Positions 22,192 to 32,884 of a stretch of 64,000 nt of DNA are shown piece by piece. Source of the stretch: Physella acuta (Eukaryota > Mollusca > Gastropoda > Physidae). The position numbers and the translations under genes were made by a program. The first letter of the stretch is position 1. Each line of letters begins with the position of its first letter. Location: positions 246,501 through 310,500 of the forward strand of contig NW_026732996.1 of NCBI RefSeq assembly GCF_028476545.1, written 5' to 3'. Under the pieces are notes generated by a model. It saw only the letters and a program-made list of their open reading frames with translations, did no database searches and was not told the DNA's origin.

Positions 22192-22521
22192 TGCTGGCCT
22201 AAAACCATCAGAAATGATGTTCTATGGCAACGGACAAATCAACTGCCAGCTGAAGTAGAGATCCTCCAGAGAAAATGGAAGTGGATTGGCCACACACTCA
22301 GGAAGCTTGTATCCAGCATAACAAGACAGGCCATCACCTGGAATCCACAGGACAGGATGAGGAGAGGCAGACCAAGAAAGACCTGGAGACGTGACCTGGA
22401 AGAAGACACTAAGAAGATTGGATACAACTGGGGACAGTTGGAGAGACTAGCCCAGGACAGAGACGCCTGGGAAGCTTTTGTCAGCGGCCTATATCCCTGG
22501 AGGGGCGAGAGGCAAACCTAA
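22192..22521 (+). pseudogene. LINE ORF2 C-terminal fragment (5'-truncated)
   Basis: An open frame of about 110 codons ends TAA 22519-22521 and reads ..[13 protein letters not shown].., ..[19 protein letters not shown].., ..[19 protein letters not shown]... This is the well-known C-terminal tail of endonuclease/reverse-transcriptase proteins of metazoan non-LTR retrotransposons (WIGH, GRP..TWRR, AQDR..W motifs). The reverse transcriptase itself is absent, as expected of 5'-truncated insertion. 'acctaacctaac' just after the stop could be the short tandem tail of such elements. It is not a host gene. Confidence 0.85.
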
Positions 22522-22854
22522 CCTAACGTAATTACTTTAAAGATGATGCCATACGATGCATATAGATATTGTAAGTGCAGAAAAGAGGGTAAAAGAAAAG
22601 AACAGAATGATACTTAAAAGTATTAGTATTATCGATGCAACTGTACTTAGAAAATCAAGGACAGGCATTGAGGGATCCTAATCCACAATGTTTAGGAAAC
22701 ATTTTGCAACTTTAATTTTATATAGGGCCTACCTACCGTGTCTAGTAAGAAATATTTGTTGAAACATTTGAATATGTAATTGCTTTAACACTCTGGTAAA
22801 GTGTTAAAGCATTCTGCAAGATCCTTATTTTTAAATCTATAATTTGTATAATAT
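22522..22854. other. No gene or named repeat seen
   Basis: AT-rich sequence without recognisable features. Confidence 0.45.
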
Positions 22855-23240
22855 AAGACTGGTGGTAGTGGTGTCAGTCAGCCATCGCTATAGATTCAGG
22901 AACCATAAAAGTAAAAATCAACACATGCCGTGCTTTTTACTTGCATCTGTAAAGGACCCTGACATGTGTGTTTAGTAATCAGCATATACCCGGCAGTGCC
23001 CACCCTAACCACAACCAACCAAAACCAAAACACAAAAAAATGCAAACATAACGCAAACGCAAATACAAACGAAAACACAAACGAAAAAGCAAACGAAAGC
23101 AAACCAAATTTAAAAAACCCAAACGCAACGGCAAACCCAACCCAAACTCAAAGAAAACACAAACGCAAACGTAAATCCAAAGTGCTCACAGTCTACCCTG
23201 GGGCGCCAAATCGCACCATGCTGTGGCGCCGGCGGAATCG
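22855..23240 (+). repeat. Repeat E, copy 2, first part, with HelB-like end
   Basis: 'ataatataagactggtggta' followed by 'gtgtcagtc' resembles the HelB 5' end at 48980. Then 'acatgtgtg', 'gcccaccctaaccacaacc', the hexamer array (22995-23180) and 'ggggcgccaaatcgcaccatg' follow as in 5450-5740. Confidence 0.65.
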
Positions 23241-23489
23241 TCTGTTTCAGCTTAGTAAACGACTATAGCACCCCAACTTTTACACTCACGTAAACGAACG
23301 TCGGCGCCAAAGCGAACACGGGAAAGCCCGGGGCGCCAAATAGCACCCTGTCTGTGCGCCGAAGTACGCCCAGATTTGATTCTCTTAAAGACTATGGTAA
23401 CCTTTCTTATCCATTTGTTTCTTTGGTAGTAAAACTTAGTATTTCTAAATGTACTATTAAAAACGTCTGCTTAAAAAATAAACCGGGAG
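23241..23489. repeat. ggcgcc-rich repeat block
   Basis: Two 'ggggcgccaaat(c/a)gcacc' motifs lie about 130 bp apart (23205 and 23332), related to blocks in repeat E and in the Helitron M relatives. Confidence 0.5.
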
Positions 23490-24151
23490 TGATCTCCCCT
23501 AAACTTTCTCGAATATTCTTATATAAAATAACAGGGGATGGGAACTCGGGCTATAGACATGATTTTTAATCCATTTTAAATACTTAAAGTTTTAAAAATA
23601 GAATAAAATCTCGTAGACAAATTAATTGCACACCAAGTGAACGCCAAATAAAAAAGCGCATAATAGTGCGCAATATTATTATTACTTTTAAAATTTACAT
23701 TAGTTTTTTGAGAAATCGGAAGTAGCGTAAAGTACTACTTCCAGTCAACGGAAATGACTCAAAATTTAATAGAAGGTAGAGAATTAGATCTTTTACTTAC
23801 ATATGAAATTTCATTTATCTATCTGAAATAGTACTCAAGTTATAGACTTTTGAAAAATTCAAAGTAGGATTAGTACCACTTCCGGCTATCGGAAATCGCT
23901 CAAAAGTTGATACGGATCTACGATTTTGATTAAATACCTATATATGAAATTTCATCAACCTAGCTGTAACGATACTCAAGTTATCGTGTTTACACACGGA
24001 CAGACAGACACACAGACATACGGACAAGATTGCAAAATTATGTTTTTCCGTATCAGTGAGGTGTGAAACGTCGAGATTTGTAAAAATCTCGATTTTTTTT
24101 TTTTGCACGATTACAAGACTTTCTCTATACTTCGTATATACGAGAAAGTAA
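23490..24151 (+). repeat. Dispersed repeat J, copy 3 (longest uninterrupted)
   Basis: It runs from 'gtgatctcccctaaacttt' to the terminal imperfect palindrome at about 24119-24148. It contains 'ggaaatcgctcaaaagttg' and (ACAG)n-like sequence. It has about 200 bp more than copy 2 in its middle, and that part is also present in the 11295-13435 copy. Confidence 0.8.
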
Positions 24152-24349
24152 AAAGGTAAGCACTATTGTGACGTAAAAAAAGGCAACGTTCAGCATGTTT
24201 GCTGCGACCGACAAAAAATAATTCCTCTTCGTGCGCAAAAAAGGATAGACAAAACGAATGCGCAAAAAAAGACACAAATAATATACTGCGGGAATTCCCG
24301 TTCCCGAATAAAGATGTTTTTTGATACTTCAACTGTCTTTGATTAAAAA
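24152..24349. other. Short sequence with two gcgcaaaaaa units
   Basis: 'tgcgcaaaaaaggatagac' and 'atgcgcaaaaaaagacac' at 24229-24275 are the reverse complement of the 16-bp minisatellite unit at 32885-33415. They may be a remnant arm of an element of that type. Confidence 0.4.
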
Positions 24350-24866
24350 TAATAATAATAAACAGTACGTTCAATGTATAAAATAAATAAAAGGCAGTAT
24401 TTAAAATAACGACCACATTTCAGTTGATCAATCCACGCTAATTATGTAATATTTTTTTTACCAACACCAAAACAAAGTAATAAAAGGTACATTTTTTCCT
24501 CCCGATGTAATGGATTTTATAAAGGAAAGTATTTGTGGTTTCCTAATTTATCGAGGGACGTAATGAGTGCTAAAGGACTAAATGTAAATAATTTTCAGAC
24601 ATAATTAGAATTTGTGTGAAAGGTGAATTTTTTAAAATTTTGTTTAATGAACATGTTAAAAATTATTATTCTAAGTATGCAAAATGAAAATGTTTTTGAA
24701 ACACCTTCAATACTAATCTTTAAAATCATATCTTTAGACTATAAGCACTTTAGACGTTTAACACTATAAGAATGGGGTCTATTCAATTTTTATATTTCTT
24801 AGTAATCCTCGATTACAAATATTTTACAAACAAACATACAGAATCGAACTTTATATATTAGACTAG
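24350..24866 (+). repeat. Repeat E, copy 2, second part
   Basis: 'cagtacgttcaatgtataaa' through 'cgaactttatatatta' matches 5745-6205, completing the copy that begins at 22920 and was split by repeat J and other sequence. Confidence 0.7.
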
Positions 24867-24868
24867 CC

Positions 24869-25683
24869 CAGGGGTCGGCAACCTGAGGCTCGCGAGCCGC
24901 ATGCGGCTCTTTTGATGTCAAGATGCGGCTCTTCAGCTCCATGCACAAATATTAATATTTTTTATATATTTTATTTTTAAAAACTCATAATTTTTTTTGC
25001 AACACTCGGTGTTGAACGTATAATGATAAACAATAAACACTCGCAATTATATTAGAATGTTTGTTACTCCCTATTTTCAATGTACTTGTTCATCCCAAAT
25101 TGAATCATTCAACTTCATGGTGGATATCTCAAAGAAACTAAACGTGCTAAATGTAAAACGGCAAGGAAAGGAAAACGCAGCATATGCCTTGCTTGAAGAA
25201 GTGGATTGTAAAAAAAATATTTTTTGTTGTTGGAAGACACGGATAGCGATAAATTATTTAATTTTGAAAAATCTGAAAAAAATTATTGATGTAACCAATG
25301 CTACTATTAACAAAAATTACTTTAGCATTACAATAAACACGATGAAGGATGGATTCACTTAAAGATTTGAGCAATTCAAAACAAATGCAACTACTCTGAC
25401 GGTCATAGTAGATTCTCTCATCACAAAAACAAATAAGATTAACGTTGAGCTATTTGGAATTGATGCTGGCTTGCTTCAAATGCAATAGCTGGATTTGAAA
25501 ACCAAACATTATTTGGAGTGGTAGGTTCACAGATCTTAAGAGAAAGTTAGGAGAGTTTGACGTCCAGTAAAACATGCACGTTTCGCTGCACAAGTTGACA
25601 GCTCTAAAACAAATGCCGCAAGTCGGGGCACTATTATGTGACGCATGGAATAGTCTTCCATTATACTACAGTGAGGCAAAGAA
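24869..25683 (+). pseudogene. Decayed hAT transposon, copy 2
   Basis: It begins with the hAT terminus caggggtcggcaacctgagg and continues with sequence collinear with copy 1 (gcaacactcgg, 'aacttcatggtggatat', 'cagcatatgccttgcttgaa'). Short protein stretches fit the same transposase type, with stops and shifts. It is cut off at 25683 where the long direct repeat begins; the C-terminal part and 3' end are missing. Confidence 0.75.
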
Positions 25684-26852
25684 GTCCACACCAAACAAAA
25701 CACTACGTAAAACCACTACGTACAATACGTTACGTACAAAACATTACGTAGAAAACAATACGTACACAACAGACTTTTTACACCAAACAAAACAATTCAT
25801 ATATAACAAAACACCCAGCCAAGTTGCCCAAGCAACCTCACTGGAAGGGGGGGGGGGGGAAGAGAAAAAGAAAAGGGAAACATAAGAAAAATGCATGGTA
25901 ATGGCAGATACATACATAAATATATACACAAGTTCAAAATGCTACCTACTAATACTATCTAGCTAAAGCCTCGAGTAAAACTAATCCGTACTAGACAATT
26001 CTAAAAGCAATTCTCAAAAGCAAAACTAACCACTGTCTAACCAAGAAACTAGCAACTTAAAAATAACGTGTAAACAAATTCATCGTAGAACCAATCTTTC
26101 CTACACAAGGAAGCCCGAAGCCATTGGTCTACATAAACAATATCCATATTGATAACATTAAAGTTAACACACTCCGCTAAGGCCCCAATGAAGGCAGACA
26201 CAAAGCAAGCGATACTCAACATGACGTTGCACGAAACAGCACACACATTAATTTTAAACAACCTAAAACTCGAGGCAACTAAAATATACTAATCTAATTA
26301 CTGTCTAAAACAACTTACTATTGACTAAGCCAATCCTAGTCAATAACACATCATAAAACAATCAGGTAAATGCACACACACATTCACACCAGTTTAGGAA
26401 ACACTCCTAAACACACTGACCTAAACCACGTGGTCCGAAACACACGCCACGGGTTTAGAAAACACAATAATACATTTCAAAAAAATAACAGAATAACACA
26501 CCACGTGCATACCAGACATGCCGATGCTCACTATCTCGTTTTAGACGAAAATGAAAGAAAACGAGAAACATCGGCAGTCGCATTCATACAAATCACATAA
26601 AGATAAAGTATAAAAAAAACAAATACCTCCACGTGTGAGGTGCGCCACGCGCCCACACAGAAACCTGACCCGACCTACATCTCGCCGCGGGTCAAAAAGG
26701 AAGAAAATCCTCCGAGCGGTCAATTTATACTGACCGCTTCGGACGGAAGGGGGGGGGGGGGGGGGACCCCGTGGCCGTTCCCCATTGGACCACCATGCAC
26801 TCAAAGATTCGAACCAAATTAAATAATACAAATAATCCATTCACCCGCTCAC
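25684..26852 (-). repeat. Long direct repeat, left copy
   Basis: It starts aagtccacaccaaacaaaac and ends ccgctcacatt on the + strand. It contains runs of 'tacgta' motifs and a poly-G tract near 25847. It sits within the hAT copy at its left edge. Confidence 0.85.
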
Positions 26853-26979
26853 ATTCACCCCTTTTTAAAATCTTACAGTCCCTGTAAGACAAAAAAATGC
26901 ATATAACAATCTTAAAATAAAACATGCACCCATCTCATACATCAAGCCTATAAGCTTGAATGCAAGAAAAAAGAAATAA

Positions 26980-27301
26980 TCTATATATATAATTCTCTTC
27001 TTCGAGCCGTTAGAAAACAAGCTGCAAACGCTCTCCCTACCTCCCCACCCCTACATGGTTTTAGTGAGCTGTGTTCACTCTAAATGTTTACAAGCAGAGC
27101 CAACGATTTTAAACGTAGGGGGGGGGGAGGAGGGGGGGAGGGAAGGAAGGGGGGGGGGTTATGGTCCTTAACGAGCTACTTATAGTGTTTTAAAGAAATA
27201 TTTTCAGTGTCAGCGTTGGTACTGTCGAATTCACAAATTATGAATTATTGAAAATTAGAAACAACTAAATAGCGGCGTATGTTATGCCGCGGGCCGGCTC
27301 G
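26980..27301 (+). mobile_element. Helitron HelA, copy 5
   Basis: It starts TC at 26980-26981 (tctatatatataattctc) with A before it, and ends hairpin, 7 nt, CTCG at 27298-27301 with T after it. At 322 bp it is the cleanest + strand copy and shows both termini without a TA expansion. Confidence 0.85.
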
Positions 27302-28160
27302 TTTACAATAACATTAATCTTGTGTCTGTGCTCCCTAAAAAAACTCAAGTCACCAAGATAGTGCACCCTTCACTGAAGACTGATCCGCGCTACTAGTCCT
27401 GTCGGTCGTTCATCCGGAAGGACGAGGGGGGAGGGTCGGCCTAGACCCGCCCGCTACTAATGACACGCCGTTGCAACGTCTCATCTGTACACGCATTCTG
27501 GTCTTGCGTCCCCGTAGGCACACCGGTGGAGCGTCCGCTAGGTCGGTCCGGAGATGGCGTAACCGCCTTTCACCACTGGCTCTCCGACTGTTACCCGCCC
27601 CCAACGATCGTGTGTCCGACTCGACACACCTATGGGGCGGGTGTCCAGTAGCCCTCTTTGTGGGTCAAGGAATTGACGTCATAGGCCTTTTGTTGGTAGG
27701 GAGCGTCCGCTTGGTTGGGCCAGGTGGTGACGCAACCGCCTTGCCCCACTGGCTCTCCGACTGTTACCCGCCCCCAACGATCGTGTGTCCGACTCGACAC
27801 ACGAGTGGGGCGGGTGTCCAGTAGCCCTCTTTGTGGGTCAAGGAATTGACGTCATAGGCCTCTCGTTGGTGGGGAGCGTCCGCTTGGTTGGGCCAGGTGG
27901 TGACGCAACCGCCTTGCCCCACTGGCTCTCGTGCTGTTGCCCGCCTCCAATGATCGTGTGTCCGACTCGACACACCTGTGGGGCGGGTGTCCAGTAGCCC
28001 TCTTTGTGGGTCAAGGGGTGTTCGCTGTAGGCTTGTCGCTGGTAGGTCTGCCTCACACACCAGATCACGCGCCACACACCGCGCCTTGTCCCGTCTAGCA
28101 CACTGGAGGCTCACCAATGCACATCTCTCCGCCAACCTGACTGGGTGCTTAAACGACAAA
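27302..28160. repeat. GC-rich block with 173-bp tandem repeat
   Basis: 'aaccgcc' at 27561, 27734 and 27907 marks a 173-bp period. Units share 'ccactggctctc', 'gatcgtgtgtccgactcgac' and 'cagtagccctctttgtgggt', extending to about 28040. Open frames over it follow the repeat and have no known similarity. It lies between the long direct repeats. Confidence 0.8.
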
Positions 28161-28689
28161 CAATTCCTACACTAAACAAAAACTAAACACATATGGTTCC
28201 AAAAAGGGCCTATCAAAAACAAAAAAAATTAACTAAGCTTCACCTAGCCTTATCAAAAAAGACAAAAATTTACCTAGACTAAAGCACTGACCCCACTCGT
28301 GCTACCAATTTGTAAGCCCTGCTAGGGGGGGGGGGAGACCTAAAATCTACCCTTCTAGGCTTATCTAACTAACTGTCCGGTCAGTGCAAGCCCGGTAACC
28401 CAGACTGGTTAATAACCTAACCTTAGTCTAAATAATGAAAACAAAAAAAAAGCTTTAACAATAATATAAAATTTATTTAATAAAATATGGAACCAAAAGT
28501 TATTATAAAAAAACTAGGATCTAGATCTAGACAAAACAAAACACCCAAGACATACAATACAAGCAGAACTCAACGAAACAAAACATTACGTTCGACCATT
28601 TGCTGGTGTTGCACCGACTTATGATGTCTAGGATGGTCCAGGCCCTGACACACAGAAACCTCCCTTCATCCATTCTCGACATCCAAAAG
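28161..28689. other. Interior sequence between direct repeats, no coding seen
   Basis: AT-rich with a poly-G tract near 28326. 'caaaacaaaacacccaagac' near 28534 loosely resembles the start of the direct repeats. Confidence 0.4.
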
Positions 28690-29834
28690 TCCACACCAAA
28701 CAAAACACTACGTAAAACCACTACGTACAATACGTTACGTACAATACATTACGTAGAAAACAATACGTACACAACAGACTTTTTACACCAAACAAAACAA
28801 TTCATATATAACAAAACACCCAGCCAAGTTGCCCAAGCAACCTCACTGGAAGGGGGGGGGGGAAGAGAAAAAGAAAAGGAAAACATAAGAAAAATGCATG
28901 GTAATGGCAGATATATACATAAATATATACACAAGTTCAAAATGCTACCTACTACTACTATCTAGCTAAAGCCTCGAGTAAAACTAATCCCTACTATTAC
29001 AATTCTAAAAGCAATTCTCAAAAGCAAAACTAACCACTGTCTAACCAAGAAACTAGCAACTTAAAAATAACGTGTAAACAAATTCATCGTAGAACCAATC
29101 TTTCCTATACAAGGAAGCCCGAAGCTATTGGTCTACCTACACAACATCCATATTGATAACATTGAGTTAACACACTCCGCTAAGGCCCCAATGAAGGCAG
29201 ACACAAAGCAAGCGATACTCAACATGACGTTGCACGAAACAGCACACACATTAATTTTAAACAACCTAAACTCGAGGCAACTAAAATATACTAATCTAAT
29301 TACTGTCTTAAACAACTGACTATTGACTAAGCCAATCCTAGTCAATAACAACACATCATAAAACAATCAAGTAAATGCACACTCGCATTCACATTAGTTT
29401 AGGAAACACTCCTAAACACACTGGCCTAAACCACGTGGTCCGAAACACACGCCACGGGTTTAGAAAACACCAAAAATACTTTTTAAATCTTTCAAAATAA
29501 CACACCTAGTGCATACCAGACATGCCGATGCTCACTATCTCGTTTTAGACGAAAATGAAAGAAAACGAGAAACATCGGCCGTCGCATTCATACAAATCAC
29601 TCATACCAAAGTAAAATAAAAACAAATACCTCCAACGCACAAAGCGCGACCACAGAAGCTGACCTGACCTACATTCTGGCGGTCAAAAAAAGGAAGAAAT
29701 TATCCGAGTGGTCAGTTTATATACTGACCGCTTCGGACGGAAGGGGGACCCCGTGGCCTTCCCCAATGGATCATCCACTCGCAGATTCGCAACAAATAAA
29801 ATAATACAAAATAATCCATTCACCCGCTCACATT
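28690..29834 (-). repeat. Long direct repeat, right copy
   Basis: Same boundaries as the left copy (aagtccacacc ... ccgctcacatt). It differs by a few short gaps and scattered substitutions. Confidence 0.85.
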
Positions 29835-30126
29835 ATGTTTTAAATTTGCTGTGTTTTCATCCCTTTAAAATTATCCCTCGTTGACACAGCATTAATAATG
29901 AGTGTGCAGGACCCATTCGTGGCACCAGCAGGTAAACAGTAGTACAGTAAGGTAATGTTAAAGCTGAAAGGATTAATTTTTTTTAAATACTTAATGTAAA
30001 TGTAGGTATTTCTTGCAGACATGACGACACACGTGAGAATAACAATATATTTAGGATAATATGCAAATTATTTGACCTGTTAGAACTATGCCTAGACCTT
30101 TAATTTTCCTGGTATATTTTATTGTA
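29835..30126. other. No gene or named repeat seen
   Basis: AT-rich sequence of about 290 bases; it is not the continuation of the hAT copy found left of 25684. Confidence 0.4.
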
Positions 30127-30134
30127 GCCTATAT

Positions 30135-30351
30135 CAGGGGTCTCCAAACTTTTTAGTCCGAGGGCCGCATTAACTATCACATTTCAGCTCGGGGGCCAGT
30201 TTCTTCCAGGCATGTCTTTGATTTTTCTAGGCAAAGTTCCTCAGCCTTCACCAACAAACGTTTTTTCCGTGGACAAAAAGATCTCCGCGGGCCGGATGAG
30301 AGGACCTCGCGGGCCGCATTTGGCCCGCGGGCCGTAGTTTGGAGACCCCTG
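30135..30351. mobile_element. hAT MITE with intact 8-bp target duplication
   Basis: A 217 bp element starting caggggtctccaaact and ending with its exact reverse complement. It is flanked by the perfect 8-bp duplication gcctatat (30127-30134 and 30352-30359). Terminal CAGGGG and an 8-bp duplication are hAT hallmarks. Bases about 30230-30295 match, in reverse, the start of the hAT transposase fragment at 10908-10972, so it is an internal-deletion derivative that retains some coding sequence. Confidence 0.93.
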
Positions 30352-30359
30352 GCCTATAT

Positions 30360-30704
30360 GATGGACTTAACGGATGTCATCTCTCACAAAGCAATATAAA
30401 TGTCATAGATTTAGTAAAGACTCTCCACTAGATTATTAAATTGCGTGTTTTGCTGTTAGCAAAAAGGATGTTGAAATAGGACAAGAAATACTCTCACACT
30501 GACTTAAATCTAAGCAAATTTTATAGAAATTTCATTAATAACGATTAAATAATAATATAAGTAACAGGTTATACTTATAACTTAACCGACCATATCTATA
30601 TACATTCATATTTCTAAATCTTAGCAAGATCATTAACAGAAGTATTAAAAAAAACTACTTACAACAGTATTAATATGGCAATGCTCAATTAAAAGTTGTG
30701 ATAT
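30360..30704. other. No gene or named repeat seen
   Basis: AT-rich sequence between the hAT MITE and the decayed transposase-like gene. Confidence 0.4.
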
Positions 30705-32097
30705 TTAAGCTAATTCATTCTCCCATGGAGAATTAAAATGTTCCTTCATTGAATAAGGGACGGAATTGATTTTTTTTCTGTATGGAATGGGAATTCCCTT
30801 TACATCAAGATCTCCCACTTCTATCCAATCTACACTCTCACCATTAATTTCATTGGCAATCACCACCATCAGTTCACGTTGGCGGCAGCAACTCTTAGAG
30901 GCCTGATGCGCTGTAATGGCACAATTGATGATTCCTGTTTGTGAGTTAAGGAATGATTGCGCCGCATAACCAATGAAAAGAAGTATGAATGACACTTCTT
31001 ACAAACCCTATCGCTGATCACGGATTAAACAGACGGACAATACAAATCATAAGGGATTGTGCGATAAGGATTGGAAGAGCGGGGGAGGATTTCATCCACT
31101 TTTTTACTTTGAGCAGCAAAAAGAGATGGAAATTTATGTGAAGAGTCATCTGTTGAACACTCAGGCATTGTTAGTCCACAGCTTGTTTGGGCGACTGGTA
31201 AAGGTGGAGGAAGAAATCTATCAGTTATTAAGCTGAAATACGAGCTTCTTTGCTTTGAGCAACATTTACCATCCATGCATTTAACGATCTGAGTCAAATA
31301 CTGGCTAGTTCTCACATGAATATCGTGCCAACGCTGATCCTTTGAGAGCAGAGAAGTTTCAAGGAGTTAAGAATCTTCTGGATCTCTGTATGCTGCCACT
31401 GTAGGAAATGTATCCACTGTCAAGTGTGACCATATTTCTGCCAAAGTGTTTCCGGCAAACTGAAAATTCTTCTTCTCTAAATCTGTGTCTATTGTGACTC
31501 CTCTTTCATCCAAATGACTGCCGTAGTGGTCATTGGGTAAAACTAATCCTGTGAGCTCATTGCTAAGTGGCGCCATTTTTCTTTCAACCCTATTAAATGC
31601 ACTTCTTCCTGCAGCATTGGTAGCAATGAACAAACCATCATAGTTCTGATTGAGAAAGTGGTGTACCGCAACTTTGATCACCTTTTGATACCTAGGATTT
31701 TCGTCTGGGCCACCATCAACCGTCAACACTAATATTGGTTTAACAATTTGATCCACACCACTCTTTGTGATATCATCAAATTCATGTAAAGTAAGTAATT
31801 TTTTCAAAATCAAGTCCATGACTAAGTGCTGTAAATTAGGAATGTTTACCAGATCTGATTGATATGTAGATCTATGTTGGGCCGGAGTATCCAACAGCTT
31901 CTCGATTTCCCAAGGCGTTGGGCTGAAATTTTTATCCCGGCATAAACTGAAGGGATCAGCTTATATCCAGCAGCCACAACCCAGTCATGGTCAGGCAAGC
32001 TCACCCTGTATTCCATGTACATGAGCAATGGACTCTGTTTTTTATCTGCTGTTAAACCAAGTGGAACGCGGGCCTTGTCATCTTGACTTATAAAGCA
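30705..32097 (-). pseudogene. Decayed transposase-like gene (DDE-type suspected)
   Basis: Read right to left, consecutive frames give one protein in pieces: 'CFISQDDKARVPLGLTADKK' and 'MEYRVSLPDHDWVVAAGYKL' (32097-31900), 'PILVLTVDGGPDENPRYQKV' with 'IATNAAGRSAFNRVERKMAP' and 'LVLPNDHYGSHLDERG' (31890-31367), 'YFSLITDRFLPPPLPVAQTS' and 'PYDLYCPSV' (31310-31025), then a C-terminal 'GESVDWIEVGDLDVKGIPIP' (30995-30705). This family recurs in many invertebrate genomes as uncharacterised proteins and looks transposon-derived from its multicopy nature; the superfamily name was not recalled. At least three frame changes are present, and the 5' end is cut by HelA at 32098. Confidence 0.7.
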
Positions 32098-32490
32098 CGA
32101 GCCGACCCGCAGCATATCATATGACGCTATTTAGTTGTTTTATTTTCTACTTTTCAGTAATTTATAATTTGTGAATTCGACAGTACCATGCAATGCTGCC
32201 ATTGAAAATATTTGCTTTAAAACACTATTAGTAGGTCGTTAAGAACGATACTACCCCCACCCTCCTTTCCCCCAACCCCTACCCCCACCCTCCTTTCCCC
32301 CAATCCCTACCCTACCCCCTCCCTTCAAACTAAATTATCTGCCCCTAATAGCCGTCACTAAACCCGGCTCTACGAATGTAAACATTGAGCGTGAACAACA
32401 GCTCAACAGACCATGTAGGGGTGGGGTGGTAGGGAGCGCGCTTACAGCTTGTTTTCTAGCGTCTCCCAGAAGAGAATTATATATGCATGT
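32098..32490 (-). mobile_element. Helitron HelA, copy 6
   Basis: CTCG at 32101-32098 on the - strand with T outside, then the hairpin in degraded form (agcatatcatatgacgct on +). The body matches other copies ('ataatttgtgaattcgacag', 'ccctaatagccgtcactaaa'). The 5' end near 32490 is blurred by an 'agatgcatgtt' duplication. It interrupts the transposase-like gene. Confidence 0.75.
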
Positions 32491-32880
32491 TAGATGCATG
32501 TTAGATGACGCGGATGAAAGAGAGTGAAGTTTTGCCATAGGAACGGGTAGTTATGGTATGCAAGCTAGGTAGTTCGGACTAGGGAGAATGTGAGAGATAC
32601 TTCGTGTAATGTCGATATCAAGGATAGTTTTATGTTTATTTATACGAGAATAGTAGTTGAATAATTATTGACCAAGAAAATAATAGGCATTGTGTAAAGC
32701 GATTATCGCCTGTATCGGTGAGGGGAATGAACATGGTAGTGGTACGCTTTAAATGGTAGTAAATCACGTGATCAAACACGACACTCTCACAGCAGCCCTA
32801 ACAGTCATGTATAAATGTGTCATCTAGTCGATATAGGTATTTGTGCTAAGTTTCTCTTTTGCACATTTTTCGTTGTTTTT
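32491..32880. other. No gene or named repeat seen
   Basis: Non-coding sequence between HelA copy 6 and the 16-bp minisatellite. Confidence 0.4.
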
Positions 32881-32884
32881 TCTG

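Larger units (their letters stand above)
25684..29834 (-). mobile_element. LTR-like fossil: two ~1.15 kb direct repeats around a non-coding interior
   Basis: Direct repeats 25684-26852 and 28690-29834 are nearly identical apart from scattered differences, indicating a fairly young pair. On the - strand the repeat would begin tgtgagcgggtg, and the copy on the left is preceded (at 26853-26870) by a purine-rich 'aaaaaggggtg' that could be a polypurine tract. The interior (26853-28689) has no gag, protease, reverse transcriptase or integrase; it holds a HelA insertion and a GC-rich 173-bp tandem array. This fits a non-coding LTR derivative (LARD/TRIM-like), but a convincing primer-binding site and a target duplication were not found, so two copies of another repeat remain possible. 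Confidence 0.45.

Noticed and set aside
22239-22427. - strand frame opposite the LINE tail
   Set aside because: Antisense shadow of the ORF2 fragment.
27471-28159. Arg/Pro-rich frames of up to 131 codons in the GC-rich block
   Set aside because: High GC lowers stop frequency, the frames follow the 173-bp tandem units, and no homology was recognised.
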